Below, one piece after another: positions 16,607-24,872 of a DNA stretch of 64,000 bases (its first letter is position 1; each line of letters opens with the position of its first letter). Under the pieces are notes generated by a model. It searched no databases. It was given only the letters and a program-made list of their open reading frames with translations, and was not told the DNA's origin. Position numbers and translations under genes: made by a program. The stretch is from Banduia mediterranea (GTDB taxonomy: Bacteria > Pseudomonadota > Gammaproteobacteria > Nevskiales > Nevskiaceae), in contig NZ_JAVRIC010000004.1 in assembly GCF_031846245.1 (NCBI RefSeq), positions 1-64,000 of the forward strand, in the 5' to 3' direction.

Positions 16607-18490
16607 TCAGCTCCCGAGGATGAGCATCGCACCGAGCAGGGCCGCGGCGACAACGATCAGGCTGTAGTACTGGTGTGCAAGACCGCCCTGCAGGCGCGGC
16701 GCGATGCGACCGCCGAAGCTGACCAGGCGCGCCACGCTTGCGGGCGCCCCGTCGCTGAGGCGCTCGCCAGGTCCGGCGCCCAGGCGCGCACAGGCGCGGG
16801 CCAGCCCTGCGGCGCCGCGCGCGCCCCGCTCCACCGCGCGCGCATCGAAGCGGGCAAAGCCGCGCGCAGCCCGCAGGCCGAATGCGGCGATGCCGCGCAC
16901 CGGGGCGTCGAGCAGCCCCTCGTCGACCCGGCGGCAGGTCTGCGACAGGGCCGTCACCGGCCCCACGAACAGGCGTTCGATCAGGCGCGGCAGGCCCAGC
17001 CATTCCGCCGCTGCGGTGGGCGCGAGCCAGCGGCGCGCCGAGATGGCGCCGAGCGCGAGGCCGGCCAGCACGAACAGCAGAGACAGCAGCTGCTCGCCAG
17101 GCGGCGAAGCGGGGATCTCGCCGGCGAGTACGATCGCGATGCGGTCGCGTAGCGGCGCCAGCCACAGCACGCCCAGCAGCAGGCAGGCCAATGCCAGCGT
17201 GCCGATGGCGGCGCATTCTGCGGTGCCGGGCGCGCGGCCGCGCGTATCCGTGCCGGTGCCGCGGCCAAAGGCGAGCCACTGGAAGCGCAGCGCGTAGGCA
17301 GCGCTGAGGCCGCCGGCCAGCATCGCCAGCAGCGCCGGCGCCGGGCCGCGATGCGCTACCGCGCCGGCGATGGCCTCCTTGCTCCAGCCGCCGCCGAGCG
17401 GCGGCAGGCCGGCCAGCGCCAGCGCGGCGACGGCGCTGAATGCCGCCACCGCCGGCATGCTGCGGCCGAGGCGCAGCCGCGGCAGCTCGTAGTGCCCGGC
17501 GCGCTCGCCGGCCGTGCCGGCGGCGAGGAACAGCGGCGCCTTGAACGCGGCGTGCGTCAGCAGGTGCAGCAGCGCCACCAGCGGATAGCCGGCGCCGACC
17601 GCCGCGAACATCAGGCCGAAATGGGCCGAGGTCGATGCCGCCAGCAGTTTCTTCGCGTGCGTCTGCAGCAGCGCGACCAGGCCACCGCAGAGCGCGGTGG
17701 CAAGGCCGAGCACCATCGTCGCGGCGCCAAACCACGCCAGCGCGGCGAACGCCGGCTGCAGCCGGACCAGCAGCCAGGCGCCGGCCGCAACCATGGCTGC
17801 GGCATGCAGCAGCGCCGAGACCGAAGTCGGCCCTGCCATCGCGCGGAACAGCCACGGCGAGAACGGCAGCTGGCCCGATTTGGCGGCGGCGGCCATCAGT
17901 ACACCGGCTGCGACCAGAACGAGCAGCGATGGTGGCAGGTCCACAAGCGCGGCATAGTCGAACGAACCACTGCCGGCATAGGCCGCCATCACGGCAACGA
18001 ACAGGCCGAGGTCGCCGGCCCGCGTGATAACGAAGGCGTAGCTGCCGGCGGCGCCGGCTTCCGGCGCCTGCCAGCGATGCGCGATCAGCGCCCAGGAACA
18101 GGCACCGACGAGTTCCCAGGCGATCAGCAATGTCAGCAGGTCGGCGGCGATGAGCAGCAGCTCCATCCCGGCGCAGAAAAGCAGCAGCAGCCCGATCAGA
18201 CGGCGCAGGCCGGCGGCGTGCTCGTGGGCCGCGGCGTAGACGCAGACCGGCAGCGCCACCGCGGGCACCAAAACAGCCATGACGCTGGCCTGCGGCGGCA
18301 TCCCGGCGCGGAGCTGCAGGGCGCCGCTCCAGGCCAGCGTCGCCTCCTGCCCGGCAGCCGCCGCGGCCAGCGCCAGCGTCGCGGCCAGCGCCAGCGCCGC
18401 CACGGCGCCAAGGTAACCGCGATGCGCCGGCCCCGGCAGCACGGCCAAACCGGCAACGGCCGGCAACAGCGGCAACAGCCAGGGCGTCAT
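16607..18490 (-). CDS. nuoL: NuoL-like antiporter subunit of a complex I-like complex
   Basis: The 627-aa product is the longest antiporter-like subunit. Key elements of NuoL are visible: glutamate 126 in AWELVGACSW, lysine 204 in AAKSGQLPFSPWL, histidine 229 in SALLHAAAMV and the LTHAAFKAPLFLAAG motif. The C-terminal 150 residues include an Arg/Ala-rich amphipathic stretch and a last membrane segment, compatible with the lateral helix HL that runs along the membrane arm. It overlaps nuoK by 4 bp. The family length is about 600-650. Confidence 0.9.
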   Translation of the reverse strand: MTPWLLPLLPAVAGLAVLPGPAHRGYLGAVAALALAATLALAAAAAGQEATLAWSGALQLRAGMPPQASVMAVLVPAVALPVCVYAAAHEHAAGLRRLIGLLLLFCAGMELLLIAADLLTLLIAWELVGACSWALIAHRWQAPEAGAAGSYAFVITRAGDLGLFVAVMAAYAGSGSFDYAALVDLPPSLLVLVAAGVLMAAAAKSGQLPFSPWLFRAMAGPTSVSALLHAAAMVAAGAWLLVRLQPAFAALAWFGAATMVLGLATALCGGLVALLQTHAKKLLAASTSAHFGLMFAAVGAGYPLVALLHLLTHAAFKAPLFLAAGTAGERAGHYELPRLRLGRSMPAVAAFSAVAALALAGLPPLGGGWSKEAIAGAVAHRGPAPALLAMLAGGLSAAYALRFQWLAFGRGTGTDTRGRAPGTAECAAIGTLALACLLLGVLWLAPLRDRIAIVLAGEIPASPPGEQLLSLLFVLAGLALGAISARRWLAPTAAAEWLGLPRLIERLFVGPVTALSQTCRRVDEGLLDAPVRGIAAFGLRAARGFARFDARAVERGARGAAGLARACARLGAGPGERLSDGAPASVARLVSFGGRIAPRLQGGLAHQYYSLIVVAAALLGAMLILGS

Positions 18491-18792
18491 CGCCGGAGCG
18501 TGCCGAGGCTGTCGACGGTGTCGATCTGGCGCCGCCGGAACAGGGCCGCGACCAGCGCGAAGCCGATCGCCATCTCCACCGCCATCACCGCCATCACCAC
18601 GATCGCCAGCAACTGGCCCTTCGGGCTGCCGGCGGCGGCCATCGACCAAAAGCCGATGGCCGCCAGCAGCACACCGTTGAGCATCAGCTCCAGACCCATC
18701 ATCAGCATGACGAAGGACTGCTGCGACAGTGCACCGTACAGGCCGATGCCGATCAGCGCTGCGGCGACGATGAGGACCAGCGCCAGCGTCAC
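18487..18792 (-). CDS. nuoK: NuoK-like subunit of a complex I-like complex
   Basis: The 101-aa, three-helix protein keeps both membrane glutamates used for proton transfer in NuoK: E35 in MMGLELMLNG and E73 in VMAVEMAIGF. The residue spacing is the same as in E. coli NuoK. Stop and start overlap by 4 bp with the neighbours on each side (nuoL and nuoJ), a sign of tight translational coupling. Confidence 0.93.
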   Translation of the reverse strand: MTLALVLIVAAALIGIGLYGALSQQSFVMLMMGLELMLNGVLLAAIGFWSMAAAGSPKGQLLAIVVMAVMAVEMAIGFALVAALFRRRQIDTVDSLGTLRR

Positions 18793-19397
18793 GGCGCGTC
18801 TCCGTGGCGGTCTTCGCCCTGCTCGTTCCGCGGCCGGCGCCCGGCCGGTTCACCGCCCGGCTCCAGACCCGGCGGCCGCGCCCCCGCGTCCGCCGGCCCG
18901 TAGCGGCCGTTGCGGCTGGACAGCACCACCGTGCCGATCATCGCCGCCAGCAGCGTCAGGCCGGCGGTCTCGAAGCTCAGCATCGACGGTCCCAGCAGTT
19001 CCGTACCAAGATCGCGGATCACCGGCCGCGCGGGATCGACCGGCCGCTCCGGAAGATCGCTGAACAGCACCGCGAGGCTCAAGCCGGCGAAGACGGCGAT
19101 GCCGGCCAGCGCGGCGAAGCGCTGCTGGTGGACCATCGACATCGGGTTGAGGCCGGCCGGATTCATCATGAAGGCGACCATGAACAGCGCCATCACCATC
19201 ATCTCCACGGCCATCATGAAAATCGTCGCCAAGCCCAGGTACGGGGCCGACAGCAGCAGCATGATCGCGCCGACGGCGAAGAACGAAAGCATCAGCAGGA
19301 AGGACGCGCGCACCATGCTGTCGGTGCGGAACACGCGCCAGCCGCAGAGCACGGCGACGGACGCCAGCACGGCGAAGGCGAGGTCCGCGGCGCTCAT
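18789..19397 (-). CDS. nuoJ: NuoJ-like subunit of a complex I-like complex
   Basis: The 202-aa membrane protein has five predicted helices. It carries the segment LGLATIFMMAVEMMVMALFM, corresponding to the pi-bulge helix region of NuoJ (where a YVGAI/AxxVL pattern is usual), so it is recognisable but divergent. The C-terminal 40 residues are soluble and rich in Arg, Gly and Pro. The start at 19397 (MSAADLAFAVLASVAV) overlaps the nuoH stop. Confidence 0.85.
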   Translation of the reverse strand: MSAADLAFAVLASVAVLCGWRVFRTDSMVRASFLLMLSFFAVGAIMLLLSAPYLGLATIFMMAVEMMVMALFMVAFMMNPAGLNPMSMVHQQRFAALAGIAVFAGLSLAVLFSDLPERPVDPARPVIRDLGTELLGPSMLSFETAGLTLLAAMIGTVVLSSRNGRYGPADAGARPPGLEPGGEPAGRRPRNEQGEDRHGDAP

Positions 19398-20278
19398 CGC
19401 AGCGCCCCCAGGCCGGCGACCAGCAGATCGACGAAGGCCAGCGGCATGAGCACGACCCACAGCAGCGTCATCATCCGCGCCGGCGGCGTGCGGGCCAGCG
19501 TCCGCTCCAGCGCCAGCACCAGCAGCAGCACGGCCGCAGACTTGAGCAGCAACCACAGCGGCGGTGGCAGCAGCGGCCCGAGGTAGCCGCCGAGAAAGGC
19601 GCTCGCCGCCACCGCCGAGAACGAAACCAGCATCGCCAGCTTGGCGACCCGCCAGCCCAGGCGCGCGCGGCCTGAGGCTTCGGCCTGAGTGCCGCCGGCG
19701 AGGTCGGTCGAGTCGCCGTAATCGAACGGCCCGCGCAAGCTCAGCGTCAGTCCGAGCAGCAGGAACAGCGGCAGCCCCAGCGGCTGGCGCAGCAGATTCC
19801 AGCCGTCGCGCTGGGATTCGACGATGGCCGGCAGCGACAGCGATTCGGCCGGCAGCGCCGCGCCGATCAGCACGAACATGCTCAGCAGCATCGTCGGCAG
19901 GCCGACCGCGACGTAGCGATAGGCGCCGATCAACGGCAGCGGGGCATTGGCCGACCATCCGTGCAGGAACACCGCGACCACTGTCAGCGCCTCGCAGGCG
20001 CCCCACAGCACGATGCCGGCATCCGGACGCGCTACAACGAGTTCCGGCGCCAGCGGCACCACGGACAGGCCGATCACGGCCAGCGCGAAGTACAGCAGCG
20101 GCGCCAGCGCCAGGTTCAGGGCGTCGGGCCGCTCGGTGGGGACACGCTGTTGCAGCAGCAGGCGCGCCGAGTCACAGGCCATCGCCAGCGGCGAACCGCC
20201 CTGCAGCAGCCGCGCGGCGGCGGCGGCGGCGAAAACCATGCCGAGCAGCAACACCGCAAGGCTTGCGGCAGCGGCCAT
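19394..20278 (-). CDS. nuoH: NuoH-like subunit of a complex I-like complex
   Basis: The 294-aa membrane protein is shorter than typical NuoH (about 325-345). The family hallmark GWSANAPLPLIGAYR is at 107-121, equivalent to the GWSSNxKYxLxGAMR motif. The quinone-chamber loop after PFD is altered: RGPFDYGDSTDLAGG at 182-196 replaces the usual PFDLPEAExELVAG with its cluster of acidic residues. This subunit normally joins the membrane arm to the NuoB/D quinone module, so its divergence matches the unusual neighbour at 20278-21261. Confidence 0.85.
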   Translation of the reverse strand: MAAAASLAVLLLGMVFAAAAAARLLQGGSPLAMACDSARLLLQQRVPTERPDALNLALAPLLYFALAVIGLSVVPLAPELVVARPDAGIVLWGACEALTVVAVFLHGWSANAPLPLIGAYRYVAVGLPTMLLSMFVLIGAALPAESLSLPAIVESQRDGWNLLRQPLGLPLFLLLGLTLSLRGPFDYGDSTDLAGGTQAEASGRARLGWRVAKLAMLVSFSAVAASAFLGGYLGPLLPPPLWLLLKSAAVLLLVLALERTLARTPPARMMTLLWVVLMPLAFVDLLVAGLGALR

Positions 20279-21261
20279 CAGGCAGCCTCCGCCGGGGCGC
20301 CAGCCACCACGGACGGACCGGCTATGCGCAGCAGCGCCGGACTGTCGTAGCTGTTGATCAGCAGCAGCGCCTCGTGCCATTCCAGGCCCGGCAGCTGTCC
20401 GAGCAGCGGCGCGGCGTCTTCGCCTGACGCGGGCGTTCCGGAGAGGGCGCAGACGAGACGTTCGCGCACGCCGCCGAGCCGCGGCGGGATCGCCAGCAGT
20501 GCGCCGTGGCGGCGCGCGCGGCGCAGCAGGGCCGGGCCGTCGCCGGCCATGCCGGCCGCAGCGCGACGCGCCAGCTGCGGCAGTCCGAGCAGCTCCAGCA
20601 GGCGCGCGGCGAGGCGCAGCCCGGCGCCTGGCCCGGGGTCCGGCCAGGGCGGCGACAGGACCCGCGCATGTTGGATGACATCGCCCTGCAGTTCGAATTC
20701 CAGAGCAAGGCCCGGTGGCAGCAGCGGGAAGAACGGGCCGAGGCTCAGCTTGAGCGCGTCGAGCATCAGGCCGTCGCGGTGCTCCTTGCCCATCATCGGC
20801 ATTGGCCGGCCGTAAGGCCTGCCGCCCATCATGCCTTCACCGCCCTGGCCATGCGAACCCTTGCCCTGCCACGGCGCTGGCGGCTCGTCGGGCAGAGTGT
20901 CCGGTTCGGATTCCAGCTCACCGCGAAACAGCCGCTGCTGGATGTCGTGCAGCAGCGGCAGTGGGTCGGCGCCCGCGTCGAGCGCCCAGGCGCGGCCGGG
21001 CAGGAAGCCGGGCTCGACGCCCCAGCACAGCGTTGCACGCGGATGCGGCAACTGGTCGTGCAGACGCATCAGCGGCTGCACATCGTGCGCGCGCAGCTCG
21101 CCGGCGACCAGCAGGACCGTGGCCTCACGGATGCTGCGCGCCATGCGCAGGCGCGGCGCATGCGCCAGGCGCGCCACACGCGCGGCAGCGCCGCCGCCGA
21201 TCGCCGGGTAGACAACGGCGTCTGCACGGCCGGCCAGCCTGAGAAGTGCGCCTACTGCCAC
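20278..21261 (-). CDS. Fused, cysteine-poor NuoB/NuoD-like connector protein
   Basis: The predicted 327-aa soluble protein replaces nuoB, C, D, E, F, G and I in this operon. Residues about 46-112 resemble the second half of NuoB (ATVLLVAGELRAHDVQPLMR then LHDQLPHP). Residues about 163-200 resemble the start of NuoD (LGPFFPLLPPGLALEFELQG). Between them is a Gly/Met/His-rich linker (132-160). Only two cysteines (C79, C271) are present, so the four ligands of cluster N2 are absent and no [NiFe] motif is seen. The start is GTG at 21261, overlapping the nuoA end by 10 bp; the stop overlaps the nuoH start. Similarity was judged by eye and could be tested by profile search. Confidence 0.7.
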   Translation of the reverse strand: MAVGALLRLAGRADAVVYPAIGGGAAARVARLAHAPRLRMARSIREATVLLVAGELRAHDVQPLMRLHDQLPHPRATLCWGVEPGFLPGRAWALDAGADPLPLLHDIQQRLFRGELESEPDTLPDEPPAPWQGKGSHGQGGEGMMGGRPYGRPMPMMGKEHRDGLMLDALKLSLGPFFPLLPPGLALEFELQGDVIQHARVLSPPWPDPGPGAGLRLAARLLELLGLPQLARRAAAGMAGDGPALLRRARRHGALLAIPPRLGGVRERLVCALSGTPASGEDAAPLLGQLPGLEWHEALLLINSYDSPALLRIAGPSVVAGAPAEAA

Positions 21262-21611
21262 CGGAACACTCCTTCACGCCACGCATAGAGGATGCCGACC
21301 GACAAAATGGCGAGGAACATGCCCATCTCGCCCAGGGCCTTGATCCCTTCGGCAACGTAGACCACGGCCCAGGGATACATGAACATCATCTCCATCTCGA
21401 AGGCGATGAACAGAAGGGTCATCGGGTAGTAGCGCAAGTGATAGCGTTGCCAGGCATGCGTGGCCATCGTGCCGCCCCCAAGGAAGGGTGCGCGCTGAGG
21501 CCAGCTGGCTCCGCCCGGTTTATGCGGGCTGGCGACAAGGGCGGCCACGACTGCCGTCGACAAGGCGACACAGAGCATGACCGCAAACTGCAGCAATTGA
21601 TCGTGCGACAT
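21252..21611 (-). CDS. nuoA: NuoA-like subunit of a complex I-like complex
   Basis: The 119-aa, three-helix protein is the first gene of the operon. It keeps the NuoA signature around residues 57-82, RYHLRYYPMTLLFIAFEMEM followed by MFMYPWAV, in which E72 and E74 stand for the usual DVE acidic pair. ATG at 21611 is preferred; GTG one codon earlier is possible. The NuoA loop that normally carries a functional cysteine in mitochondria is short here. No clear promoter was recognised upstream. Confidence 0.88.
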   Translation of the reverse strand: MSHDQLLQFAVMLCVALSTAVVAALVASPHKPGGASWPQRAPFLGGGTMATHAWQRYHLRYYPMTLLFIAFEMEMMFMYPWAVVYVAEGIKALGEMGMFLAILSVGILYAWREGVFRWQ

Positions 21612-22237
21612 CACGTCTTCTCAATAGTTCTGTAAGGAGCCGACGTCTCCCAAGCTGATTGCCATTGGGAACCTCACGGGGTGAAGTCGCGCTGAACTGG
21701 GAAGGCTCCCGCCGCGACTCGGAATCGAACGCATCCGGACAGCGGCGCACAGCCCCGCCCTGTCAGCACCTTCTTCGTGCTGCAGCTCCGGCGTATTCGT
21801 AGCCGACATGGCAGGGAAATTCGGGGGCGAAAACCTTCGGCAGCCGCAAACCGGTGCTACCAGTTCCGGAGACGCAACGGCAGCTGGCAACGAGGGGTGC
21901 CGAGACGATCTGTTTGAAGACGTACCAGGTAGGTCTACGGGTAGATCACAAGAGGGCCGAACCGGTACACAGCGCGTTCCAAACTGTCCGTGATTGCGGG
22001 GTAGAACCCCTCAAAAGCGGCGCTGCCAGGTAGTCACCCAAGTTCTCTGGGAAAAGGATCCGACGGCGACCCTTCCCGGATCTGAACCCGAACCGGGCAC
22101 CGGGACGGCGATCGACATGATCGCTCATGCGCAATTGCGCAGGAAAACAGTCGCAGGGTCTCGGGCTCTGGCATGAATCGGATGCCAGACACCGCTTGCG
22201 AAAAATGTGGGCCCGGCGTGGACCCGGCCCAAACACA

Positions 22238-22263
22238 AAGGGCCTGTATCTCTGCAGGCCCTT
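22238..22263 (-). terminator. Terminator hairpin after a lost tRNA (minus strand)
   Basis: AAGGGCCTG (22238-22246) pairs with CAGGCCCTT (22255-22263). Read on the minus strand, it is followed by TTTGTGTTT. It lies directly behind a tRNA-like CCA end, the usual arrangement of a tRNA gene and its terminator. Confidence 0.65.
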
Positions 22264-22270
22264 GATTCTT

Positions 22271-22279
22271 TGGTGGAGC
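22271..22279 (-). other. tRNA 3'-end remnant, likely island attachment site
   Basis: On the minus strand this reads GCTCCACCA, a tRNA acceptor end with CCA. The T arm and the rest of a tRNA body that should lie at higher coordinates are replaced by unrelated sequence. The remnant therefore marks a probable recombination boundary where the decayed island (22280 onward) replaced the tRNA body. The motif is short, so this is an inference from position. Confidence 0.4.
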
Positions 22280-22399
22280 GGGTTACGGTGACAGCTTACT
22301 GTATCCCCTGCTCGGTCCGAACCAATTCGTGCGTTTTGTATACCGTCACCGTACCCCCCAAAGACGGATTTCTTGCTCGAACCGTTCAAATAGAATCGG

Positions 22400-22630
22400 G
22401 TGCCCTGGCGAACGCGCCTGCGTACTGGCACGACAAAGCGAATCGCATGGCAATTGGCCCAAGCGATGCAAGAATGCAAGCTGAGCAAAACGCGCATGGC
22501 CGAACTGCTCCATACCAGCCGTACGCAGGTCAATCGTCTGCTCAATCCAGCGGAAGGAAACGTCACACTGGAAACCCTTCAACGCGCGGCCGACGCCGTG
22601 GGCCGGAAACTGCGTCTGGAACTGGTTTGA
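22400..22630 (+). CDS. XRE-family regulator / antitoxin-like protein
   Basis: The 76-aa protein consists mainly of a helix-turn-helix of the XRE type: IAWQLAQAMQECKLSKTRMA, TSRTQVNRLL, and the ending LETLQRAADAVGRKLRLELV. Proteins with this ending are often antitoxins or regulators about 95 aa long. This one has a GTG start, and an in-frame stop lies just upstream, so its N-terminus is probably clipped. No toxin gene is visible next to it. On the opposite strand it abuts the broken end of hsdR. Confidence 0.7.
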   Translation: MPWRTRLRTGTTKRIAWQLAQAMQECKLSKTRMAELLHTSRTQVNRLLNPAEGNVTLETLQRAADAVGRKLRLELV

Positions 22631-22677
22631 CCCAGGGCAGCAAGAAACCACGGCCCGCCGTCGCATTTGGGCGTTTA

Positions 22678-23480
22678 CGCGCAGTGGCGTGGCCGTCATG
22701 CCAAGCTGGTAGGCGGGCTTGAAATGCTCAAGGATGACGCGCCACGAACTGTCGTCCCTCGCGCTTCCCCGGTGGCATTCATCGACGATGATGAGGTCGA
22801 AGAAGTCCGGCGGATAATCGCGGAAAAGCCCGGCGCGGCGCTCGTCCTCGGCAAGCGCCTGATAGATGGCGAAATACATTTCCCGGCTTTTGACGATCTC
22901 GCCGGATTCGATCTTGTGGCGCGCGTCCCCGAAGGGGGTAAAGGTCTTGTCCTTCGGGTCGTCGATGAGGATGTTGCGGTCGGCGAGGAACAGGATGCGC
23001 GGCTTGCGATGCTCCCCGGTCCTGTTCCAGCGGCTCGACCAGAGCTTCCAGCAAATCTGGAAGGCCACGATGGTCTTGCCCGTTCCCGTCGCCATGGTGA
23101 GAAGCAGGCGCTTCTTCCCGGCAAGGATGGCTTCGACCGCCCGGTTGATGGCGATCTGCTGGTAGTATCTCGGCGCCGTTGGTGGCGTAGGCGTATTTGA
23201 GGCCGAGGATTTCCGCATAGTCGCGGGCCTGCTGCACGGCATCGGTCGCGGATTTGTAGCTGGCCTTGGCCTCGACCACGGCTAGCGGAAAGTCCCGCGT
23301 GTAGCGCAGCAGATAGTCCACACGTTTGGGCGGCTTGCGGACAAAGCCCTTGCCCACGGGAATGACGCGGCCGTCCGTGATGGTGCGCTGCTCGGCGATG
23401 GAATGGGGTTCGTTATCCCACCCCGCCGATTGCAGCTTGGGCACGACGAATTTCCGGCATGTGTCGGCTTCGTTCGTCAT
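22678..23480 (-). pseudogene. hsdR: Type I restriction enzyme HsdR, internally deleted and truncated
   Basis: HsdR is the DNA-translocating and cleaving subunit of type I restriction systems. The N-terminal nuclease domain is present (MTNEADTCRKFVVPKLQSAG, then VVEAKASYKSATDAVQQARD), ending at YATNG near 23195. The frame then shifts and jumps to PRYYQQIAINRAVEAILAGK with the helicase motifs MATGTGKT, DECHRGS and GMTATPLR. About 100 residues between the two parts are missing, and homology ends abruptly at about 22678 where the XRE region begins. No hsdM or hsdS is nearby. The start overlaps the stop of the upstream HTH gene. Confidence 0.88.
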
Positions 23481-23674
23481 GCTCCCCCGCTGCCCCCCTG
23501 TTGTTCTTCTACCTTGCGCTTTATCCAGTTTGCGATTTCCTGCCGCTGGAACCGCCACGATCCGCCGACCTTGAAGCCAGGAATCTTGCCTGCCGAGGCG
23601 AGCTTGTAGGCGGTCTTCTCATTGATCTTGAGAAGTTCCGCCACCTCCCGGATCGTCAGGATTTCGTCGCTCAT
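23477..23674 (-). CDS. Excisionase-type helix-turn-helix protein next to hsdR
   Basis: The 65-aa protein is a MerR/AlpA-like DNA-binding domain of the excisionase family: EILTIREVAELLKINEKTAY, then KIPGFKVGGSWRFQRQEIANW. Genes of this type often sit directly before type I restriction genes and are thought to regulate them. Its stop overlaps the hsdR start in ATGA. The gene itself is intact although its partner is broken. Confidence 0.8.
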   Translation of the reverse strand: MSDEILTIREVAELLKINEKTAYKLASAGKIPGFKVGGSWRFQRQEIANWIKRKVEEQQGGSGGA

Positions 23675-23809
23675 GCGCCCGCCGTGACTCGTGTGGTTGG
23701 GGAAGTGTATAGAAGATCGGAGAAAATTAGGGAAGATAGCGGTGGCTGCCTATCCTGAGGTCGAGCAACGGCGGCAGGAACCGGAGCCGCCGCAGCATCA
23801 TATTGAAAA

Positions 23810-23828
23810 ATCCGCGCTAAAAGCGGAT
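23810..23828 (+). promoter_or_regulatory. Inverted repeat before abiEi
   Basis: ATCCGC and GCGGAT arms with a 7-bp AT-rich centre end 8 bp before the abiEi start. AbiEi antitoxins are known to repress their own operon by binding inverted repeats in this position, so this is a plausible operator. Evidence is position and symmetry only. Confidence 0.45.
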
Positions 23829-23836
23829 AACGAGAT

Positions 23837-24669
23837 ATGATCCGAGTCGAGCGATCAGCCTTGTCCACTTACGCTTCCGGCCTGCTTGCTGCGGGCCGGG
23901 GGGTCTTTTCTGCGGATGAAGCGCAGAAGGAGATCGGCATCAGCCGGGGCGCATTCCTCGACGCCGCCGAGCGTTTGCAGAGAGGCGCGGCCAGCTCATC
24001 CGGCCCCGGCGCGGCTTCTACGTGGTCGTACCGCCACAGCACGCCACGACGGGAGCGCCGCCGCCTGAGTGGTACATCGACGCCCTCATGCGCCATGAAA
24101 AGCGGCCCTATTATGTGGGGCTGCTGGCGGCGGCGGCGGCGGTCCACGGCGCTTCCCATCAGGCCGTCATGGAGTTTCAGGTCGTCACGGACAAACTTCT
24201 GCCCGACATCGAGGCCGGACGGACGCGGATCGTCTTTTCCTATCGCAAGGACATGGCGGCGGTGTCGTCGGGGGTCGAGGATCGCAAGACGCAATCGGGC
24301 TATATGAAGCTGTCCTCGCCGGAGCTGACGGCGCTCGATCTGGTGCGCTACCCGCAATCCGGCGCGGGCCTGGACAACATTGCGACGGTGCTTTCCGAGC
24401 TTGCCGAACGGCTGCAACCGGAAAAGCTCGCCTCCCTGTCGGGCGCTTTCGAGAGAGCGGTCGTGCAGCGCCTCGGGCATCTGCTCGGAAGGTTGGGGCA
24501 CCCGCAGATAGCGGAAGCGATGTTCACGGCGCTATCGGCGCGGGGGCCGCTGCCGTGGGTCGAACTCGATCCCAAACAGGCAGGCGATCCCGATTTGTCG
24601 CCGCCGCCATCCGAACGCGATGAACGCTGGCGCGTGATCGTTCGCCGGCCGCCGGAGATCGACGAATGA
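23837..24669 (+). pseudogene. abiEi: AbiEi-type antitoxin, frameshifted
   Basis: AbiEi is the antitoxin and transcriptional repressor of the type IV toxin-antitoxin system AbiE, which causes abortive phage infection. The N-terminal winged helix is in frame from 23837 (MIRVERSALSTYASGLLAAG, then EIGISRGAFLDAAERLQR). A frameshift near 23980 follows. The rest (GQLIRPRRGFYVVVPPQHAT, WYIDALMRHEKRPYYVGLL, SSPELTALDLVRYP) continues to the stop at 24669. If the shift is real, the DNA-binding and antitoxin parts are separated. The stop overlaps the abiEii stub. Confidence 0.82.
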
Positions 24670-24705
24670 TCCCGCAGGATTACATCACCGCCTGGAGCCG
24701 CGTGC
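24666..24705 (+). pseudogene. abiEii: AbiEii toxin gene stub
   Basis: The sequence reads MIPQDYITAWSRV, the usual first residues of the AbiEii nucleotidyltransferase toxin, overlapping the abiEi stop in ATGA. After about 13 codons, similarity is lost and unrelated sequence leads to a recombinase relic. The catalytic domain is entirely missing, so no toxin can be made. Confidence 0.7.
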
Positions 24706-24872
24706 ACTTGCGGCGCTCGACCTGCCAGGTCCGCATGTCATGTCGCGCCACCGCCGCCTGATGCCGGTTGCACGCTGCCCGATTGCGCCGGAGCGCCGCC
24801 TGCATCGCGGTCAGGCGCTGATACAGTTCGCCGCGACAACCGCTGTCTCGATTTCGGGGTCCACTTTAGATC

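Larger units (their letters stand above)
21612..22399. other. Gene-poor spacer between nuo-like operon and island
   Basis: I see no convincing coding sequence in this 788-bp stretch; the open frames are short and have no recognisable product. It should hold the promoter of the minus-strand nuo-like operon, but no good -35/-10 pair is evident. Near the right side are a terminator hairpin (22238-22263) and a tRNA 3'-end remnant (22271-22279), listed separately. Confidence 0.6.

Noticed and set aside
22207-22722. Plus-strand frame overlapping the XRE gene and broken hsdR
   Set aside because: It has no domain and crosses the tRNA remnant and the XRE gene; the XRE frame is the convincing one.
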